Of a stretch of 37,102 nt of DNA, positions 32,968 through 37,102 are shown one piece after another. Made by a program: the position numbers and the translations under genes. This DNA comes from Armatimonadaceae bacterium (GTDB lineage: Bacteria > Armatimonadota > Armatimonadia > Armatimonadales > Armatimonadaceae): assembly GCA_030447685.1 (NCBI GenBank), contig JAUJOK010000019.1:1-37102 (forward strand). Reading direction: 5' to 3'. Numbering within the stretch: the stretch's first letter is position 1; each line of letters starts with the position of its first letter. The notes beneath the pieces are model-generated. The model made no database searches. It was not told the DNA's origin and saw only the letters and a list, made by a program, of their open reading frames with translations.

Positions 32968-35900
32968 CTACCAGCGGTAGTAGCGATACGGGTTGTCGGC
33001 GATTTTCCAGAGTTCGGCGCGGGCGCTCCAATCCTTTTCCGTTGTCCCTTCGCTTACCTCGTCGGGAATGTAATCATCGTGATAGAAGCCGGTGTATTCG
33101 CCCAGGGCGCGCAGGTAGAGATGATTGGGACTGGCGGTCATGCCGCCGTGAATCCCCTGGTCCCAGGTGCGTAAGGCGATAACGTTTGTTCCCGCCTTGA
33201 CGAACTTGCCCGGTATCCGGTGGCCGCGCGGGTGGAGCCACTGGGTCGTCGTGCCGATCCGTTCACCGTTGAAGTAGGTCGTTTCCGTCTCGTCCACGCG
33301 CCCGACGGAAAGGAACAGGTCTCGATTCGCGAGATAGGCGGGAATCTCGACCTTTTTGCGGAAAACGGCTTCGCCGTCGGTGAAGCGCCACGCGGGGCCA
33401 TAGCTTTCCATAAAGGCGGGCACGGAGACTTTCTGCCAGCCGGTGGTACCGGCGGGGACGTTTTCCGCGACCAGCGCCTTTGCCGTATCCGTCATGCCGG
33501 GGTCGCTGTTCCACTGGCGCGTCGGGCTTTCCTTGCGCGGGTTCGTCAGTTGCGCGTCCCATGTCCCGGCCAGCATCCACGCCTGGTCGGGTTTTTGTAG
33601 AAGCGCCATCATCCGCTCGTCCTGCTGGAAGCTTGCTCCCATGTTCGCCAGAATCTGGGACAGGGCGCGGGTCTGCCGCCAGCGGGTAAAGCGGAAATAG
33701 CGTTTTTCGTCGGCGGGTACGGTGTCCGGGCCAATCTGGCAGTAGACAGCGACGCCCGCACCGATGGCTTGCCGAGCAAGGAGGCCGTTTGCGCCGACTT
33801 CGATATTGCCGCTGTTCTGGATCAGCCAGGCATCATGAACGGAGCGCCAGCGCAAATCCGAGGCGGAAAGGCCGCGCGTTTCCGGCCAGTCCGGTGGGTT
33901 CAGCGACCCATGGAAGCCGGGAACGCTGGCGATGCGGATTCCCAGCCCGCCCTCCTGCCGCCCGCGATGCAGGAACAGGAGCCGACCGCCCGCGCGGGCA
34001 TAGGCGCGCAAATCGTCATCACTCGCGCCGGGGTTAGTTCCGACGACGATAAGCCCGGCGGCAGGATCGGGGCGGCTGGCCTTTTCGTAGCGCACACCCA
34101 GGCTATCGAGTGTTTTCGCGCCCACGTCATCCCCCAGATACAGTACCCGCTGCACTTTGGGAGCAACGGGAGCCGTGCGGACGTACTCCACGACCTGACG
34201 GGCGAGCTTGTGCGCCGCCGGATCAACCGGGGCGTTGTCTTCCAGGTCAAGCGTGCAGAAGGTGAGGCGCCCCTTGCCGAACTCCATCTCCATCAGCGGC
34301 GTATAGGCCAGGTCGAACTCGGTTTCCAGAATAGGCCGCCAGGAGGTGCGGTGCGGCTTTTCGATGGGCGCGCTGGAGACGGCCCCGCGATTGCCCCAGT
34401 GCCAGCCATAAGAGGTCGTCCATTCAAAGCCGGGGTAGTGGGGATAGGCTTCCACTAACCTGCTGACGCCGTTCCAGTCGCGCAGATCAAAGTCGTCCAG
34501 CCCGGCGACGACGGGATGGTCATTGGCGATACGGAAAACGCGCCGCGCCAGATGCGGTGCGGTGCGAAGCTGGAGGGCGTACTTCGTCCACTGCGGGTCC
34601 TGCGCGAACACGACAGCCCGCCCGCCGTTTCGGACGAACGTCGCCAGGTCGCCGGGAATGAGGCGCCCGCTGGACAGCGCCTTGCGCCCGATGACAACCA
34701 CTTCGCCTGCGGACGGCTGCTGGCCCGCCATCCAGGGCTTGACCGCATAGCCCAGACTCTGGAGCAGTTTGCTCGTTTCGCCGGCGGGGTCGAAGACGGT
34801 GAGGGGGAGGCCCCCCCCGCCCCCAATAATGGGGGCGGGGGGGGCAAAGACCCGAAAACCAAACGTGTCCGCATGCACGTCCGGGCCGATGCGGGCGGTC
34901 AGCATAATGATTCCTTCGGCCTTGGCGCCGCGAAGGGTGGCGGGTGCGGCAAAGGAGACGGGAAGGAGCAGTGTCTGCGCGACTTTCAGCGTGCCGGTTC
35001 GCGTTTCGTCGGCTATCTTCACGCCGCCGATGGTAACTTCCCAGCGGACGGAATAGGGCTGCGGCGCGCGGTGGTCGTTTAAGAGCGCGATCTGCTTGGC
35101 AATCTTCTGGCCGGTGCGAAAGCTGTGGTCTTTGGCGGTGAAGACTTGCGTCACCTGCGCGGACGGAGCAGGAAGGCCGCCCGCACCCGCTATCCAGGCG
35201 AGTGACGGGCCGTTGACGCGCGACAGAGCGGGCGTATCGGTGTGGTGCCAGGGGATCATGCCGCCGGTAATGCCCAGCGTGCGCCAGGAGCGCCAGGTGT
35301 TCGTGGTGAACAGGTCGAGCAGCTTCTGGTACGACGGCGAATGGTCTACAATGCGCTCGTTCTGGTCGTTGCGGATGTGGGGGTCGTATTCCTTCTGCAG
35401 GTCGCCGCCTTTGTAGCGGTCTCGAATGACCTTCTCGCGGTATTCGGCAGGCTCGGTCTTATAGGCTTCCGCGCCCAGGTAGACCGCCGTCCATTCGCTC
35501 AGGAACGGCTCGGAGTGGCCTTGATGAGTATAGCCGTCGCGGCCCCGCATCAGACTGGCGTACAGCGGCATGCCCATCTCCACGGCCATGAAGGGAATAT
35601 CGCCTTTCGCCGCCCAATGGCTCAGCCACTCTTCGCGCTCCTGAAGGGGCAAGAAGTTCAGATACATGTTGGACGTATGGACATCGCCGTTATCGCTGTG
35701 GTGGCCGAAGACGGCGCGCGTCGGGTCTACTTCCTGGACCATCTGAATGGCTTCGCGGACGCGCCTGCGCTGGTTGATGGCTTCCTGAATATTGGTGTTG
35801 TCGCGCACGCCTATCAGCCAGGGGTCGGAGTCACCGACGCTGGTTCCCAGAGCGTTGCCGGTCGTGCCCCAGATAACGATGCTGGGATGGTTGCGCATCC

Positions 35901-37102
35901 GGCGCACTTCGCGCTCCATCATTCGCCGGTATTCGGCGCGGACTTCAGGCTTTTGCCACTGGTCGATGCGCAGGAAGTCAGCCATGTGCAGCAGATTGCC
36001 GCTTATGGGCAGGCCGATCCGGTCTGCCTCCTCTACCAGTTTCGGGTCAGTGTTCTGGGAGCCGCGTCGGGCGCGGTTTTCGGGCCAAATCTCGCCGAAG
36101 TTGTAGCCTGCATTCAGCCAGCGGGACGGGGTAACGCCGTACTGCATGACGCCGGGCCGCAGCCGCAACTCGGTATTGTTTAGGAAGAATTTTTTACCTT
36201 CGATCCAGAACTCGCGGAAGCCGAACTCCTGAACGTATTCGTCGCTCAGGCCCGGCCCGCGCGCCTCCAGGCGGAGCGTGTAGCGGTTAGGCTGGCCGAC
36301 GTCCCAAAGGCGCGGGTTCGCCCAGTCCCAGGAGGCGGTGACGGTTTGGAGATTGCCCCCCCCGCCCCCAGTATTGGGGGCGGGGGGGGCTTTCACCGTC
36401 TGCGTAAACGTCTTCTCAACGTTGCCCTTTTCATCCAGAAGGCGGGCAGTCAATTGGATGGGGCCGGGCTGCGAGACATTCGCCAGTTCCACATCGACAC
36501 TGAGCTTCTTCTGGCGGGTGGAGGGACGCACGAGCAGGTCGGCGATATGTGTGCCTTTGGGACGGCTGATCAGGGTGACATCGCCGATAATGCCCCGCGT
36601 GTCCAACTGCGCCGGTTTCATTTCGGTATCGAGATAGCCCATGTAGCTTGCTACCTGCGTTCGGTCGTCCACGGCAATGACGCGCAGACGCAGGCGGGCG
36701 TCGCGGCCCGGCTGCACGTAGTCGGTAATGTCCAGTGTCCCGGCGGGCCAGCGAACCTGACCCACTTCTTTGCCGTCCACATACACCATGGCGTCTGTGC
36801 TGACGCGGTTCATATCCAGCAGCACGGCACGCCCTGCCCAGCCGCGCGGTACACGGATCGTGCGCTCGTACCACGCCTGCGGGGTCTGGTCGGGCTTGAA
36901 CGCCTGCCAGAAGGGACCGGTGCCGCGCGCCACAATATCCTCGTTTCGCTTCCAGTTGCCGGGCACGCGGATATAACCCCAGCCCGTGGTCGGATTGCGC
37001 GCCGCTTCGCCCTCGGCGGGAACAAAGCGCCAGATACCGTTCAGCGAAATCTCCGCGCGCGTGGGGCTGACGACGCGAACCGGCTCCTCGCCCCACTGGA
37101 GA
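32968..37102 (-). CDS. Large glycoside hydrolase family 2-like protein (5'-partial)
   Basis: At least 1378 residues; the frame runs through the window edge (homology begins before 37101, with AEISLNGIWRFVPAEGEA), so the start is outside. Order: GH2 sugar-binding domain (GPFWQAFKPDQTPQAWYERT, to RGIIGDVTLI), an immunoglobulin-like domain, a TIM-barrel region (VMQYGVTPSRWLNAGYNFGEIWPEN, NHPSIVIWGTTGN, MAVEMGMPLYAS, PFLSEWTAVYLG), further beta domains, a glutamine-amidotransferase-like part (GGRAVVFAQDPQWTKY) and a C-terminal galactose-binding-like domain (WRFTDGEAVFRKKVEIP). The usual GH2 acid/base motif W-S-L-G-N-E reads WGTTGNA, so the Glu is missing. Probably an exported beta-galactosidase or glucuronidase relative, but the signal peptide is not in the window. 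Two palindromes are inserted in-frame. Confidence 0.88.
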   Translation of the reverse strand, partial: LQWGEEPVRVVSPTRAEISLNGIWRFVPAEGEAARNPTTGWGYIRVPGNWKRNEDIVARGTGPFWQAFKPDQTPQAWYERTIRVPRGWAGRAVLLDMNRVSTDAMVYVDGKEVGQVRWPAGTLDITDYVQPGRDARLRLRVIAVDDRTQVASYMGYLDTEMKPAQLDTRGIIGDVTLISRPKGTHIADLLVRPSTRQKKLSVDVELANVSQPGPIQLTARLLDEKGNVEKTFTQTVKAPPAPNTGGGGGNLQTVTASWDWANPRLWDVGQPNRYTLRLEARGPGLSDEYVQEFGFREFWIEGKKFFLNNTELRLRPGVMQYGVTPSRWLNAGYNFGEIWPENRARRGSQNTDPKLVEEADRIGLPISGNLLHMADFLRIDQWQKPEVRAEYRRMMEREVRRMRNHPSIVIWGTTGNALGTSVGDSDPWLIGVRDNTNIQEAINQRRRVREAIQMVQEVDPTRAVFGHHSDNGDVHTSNMYLNFLPLQEREEWLSHWAAKGDIPFMAVEMGMPLYASLMRGRDGYTHQGHSEPFLSEWTAVYLGAEAYKTEPAEYREKVIRDRYKGGDLQKEYDPHIRNDQNERIVDHSPSYQKLLDLFTTNTWRSWRTLGITGGMIPWHHTDTPALSRVNGPSLAWIAGAGGLPAPSAQVTQVFTAKDHSFRTGQKIAKQIALLNDHRAPQPYSVRWEVTIGGVKIADETRTGTLKVAQTLLLPVSFAAPATLRGAKAEGIIMLTARIGPDVHADTFGFRVFAPPAPIIGGGGGLPLTVFDPAGETSKLLQSLGYAVKPWMAGQQPSAGEVVVIGRKALSSGRLIPGDLATFVRNGGRAVVFAQDPQWTKYALQLRTAPHLARRVFRIANDHPVVAGLDDFDLRDWNGVSRLVEAYPHYPGFEWTTSYGWHWGNRGAVSSAPIEKPHRTSWRPILETEFDLAYTPLMEMEFGKGRLTFCTLDLEDNAPVDPAAHKLARQVVEYVRTAPVAPKVQRVLYLGDDVGAKTLDSLGVRYEKASRPDPAAGLIVVGTNPGASDDDLRAYARAGGRLLFLHRGRQEGGLGIRIASVPGFHGSLNPPDWPETRGLSASDLRWRSVHDAWLIQNSGNIEVGANGLLARQAIGAGVAVYCQIGPDTVPADEKRYFRFTRWRQTRALSQILANMGASFQQDERMMALLQKPDQAWMLAGTWDAQLTNPRKESPTRQWNSDPGMTDTAKALVAENVPAGTTGWQKVSVPAFMESYGPAWRFTDGEAVFRKKVEIPAYLANRDLFLSVGRVDETETTYFNGERIGTTTQWLHPRGHRIPGKFVKAGTNVIALRTWDQGIHGGMTASPNHLYLRALGEYTGFYHDDYIPDEVSEGTTEKDWSARAELWKIADNPYRYYRW
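34810..34845. repeat. 36-bp palindrome inside the GH2-like gene, copy 1
   Basis: Arms GCCCCCCCCGCCCCC / GGGGGCGGGGGGGGC (15 bp, perfect) around AATAAT. On the coding strand it encodes APPAPIIGGGGG and keeps the frame. Confidence 0.9.
36355..36390. repeat. 36-bp palindrome inside the GH2-like gene, copy 2
   Basis: The same 15-bp arms as copy 1 around AGTATT, in the same reading phase, encoding APPAPNTGGGGG. Confidence 0.9.

Noticed and set aside
35242..36183. A 313-codon plus-strand frame opposite the GH2-like gene
   Set aside because: Antisense of the conserved barrel region; no start signal.
1..37102. tRNA or rRNA genes
   Set aside because: No T-loop or acceptor-stem pattern and no rRNA-like conserved blocks were recognised on reading; a covariance search was not possible.

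Overview
The window is GC-rich bacterial chromosome with house-keeping blocks on both strands, separated by decaying accessory islands. The best taxonomic hint is the prepilin-like protein at 3692-4531, whose N-terminal block ([13 protein letters not shown], then MYVQDYDE) is typical of Armatimonadota. A GuaB3-type IMP dehydrogenase, a DUF3667 protein and many secreted carbohydrate-active proteins fit that, but the assignment is an inference. No rRNA, tRNA or CRISPR array was seen.

Layout. 0-4.6 kb: a HEAT-like protein, a PAS-GAF-GGDEF-EAL c-di-GMP enzyme, a small unknown protein and a prepilin-like protein with its own promoter, bracketed by two matching hairpin terminators. 4.6-10.4 kb: an accessory stretch with an IS256-type transposase remnant, an AT-rich DUF7003-like gene, a DUF3667 membrane protein, small unknown genes, short palindromic repeats and a methyltransferase gene broken by an in-frame amber codon. 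10.4-17.4 kb: core genes guaB3-guaA-glycosyltransferase-hpt (guanine nucleotide synthesis and salvage) behind a good promoter, then rho and a bifunctional-nuclease-domain gene ending in a terminator. 17.5-19.5 kb: an 855-bp IS5-family element with perfect ends, then relics of a HEPN-like gene and a mazEF module. 19.5-22.2 kb: a kinase-fold protein, a possible small transcript, DAHP synthase, and a promoter-terminator pair that predicts a RNA of about 60 nt.

22.2-26.2 kb (minus strand): envelope and polysaccharide genes, namely a secreted BNR-4 protein, a VanZ-like protein, a lipoprotein polysaccharide deacetylase and an NlpC/P60 peptidase. 26.6-28.1 kb: three very glycine-rich proteins. 28.2-30.8 kb: glgB flanked by two copies of a 190-210 bp inverted-repeat (MITE-like) element. 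30.9-32.9 kb: a small secreted protein, a frameshifted WGR-domain gene, and an ISAs1-family element with perfect 18-bp ends and a 10-bp target duplication. 33-37.1 kb: a large GH2-like protein, cut by the window edge, carrying two copies of a 36-bp palindrome in-frame.

Two themes stand out. Frameshifts and stops cluster in accessory genes, while long core genes are intact, so the islands look like genuine decay, although several lesions lie in homopolymers and could be sequencing errors. Palindromic and MITE-like repeats are abundant between genes and have entered at least one coding sequence in-frame.
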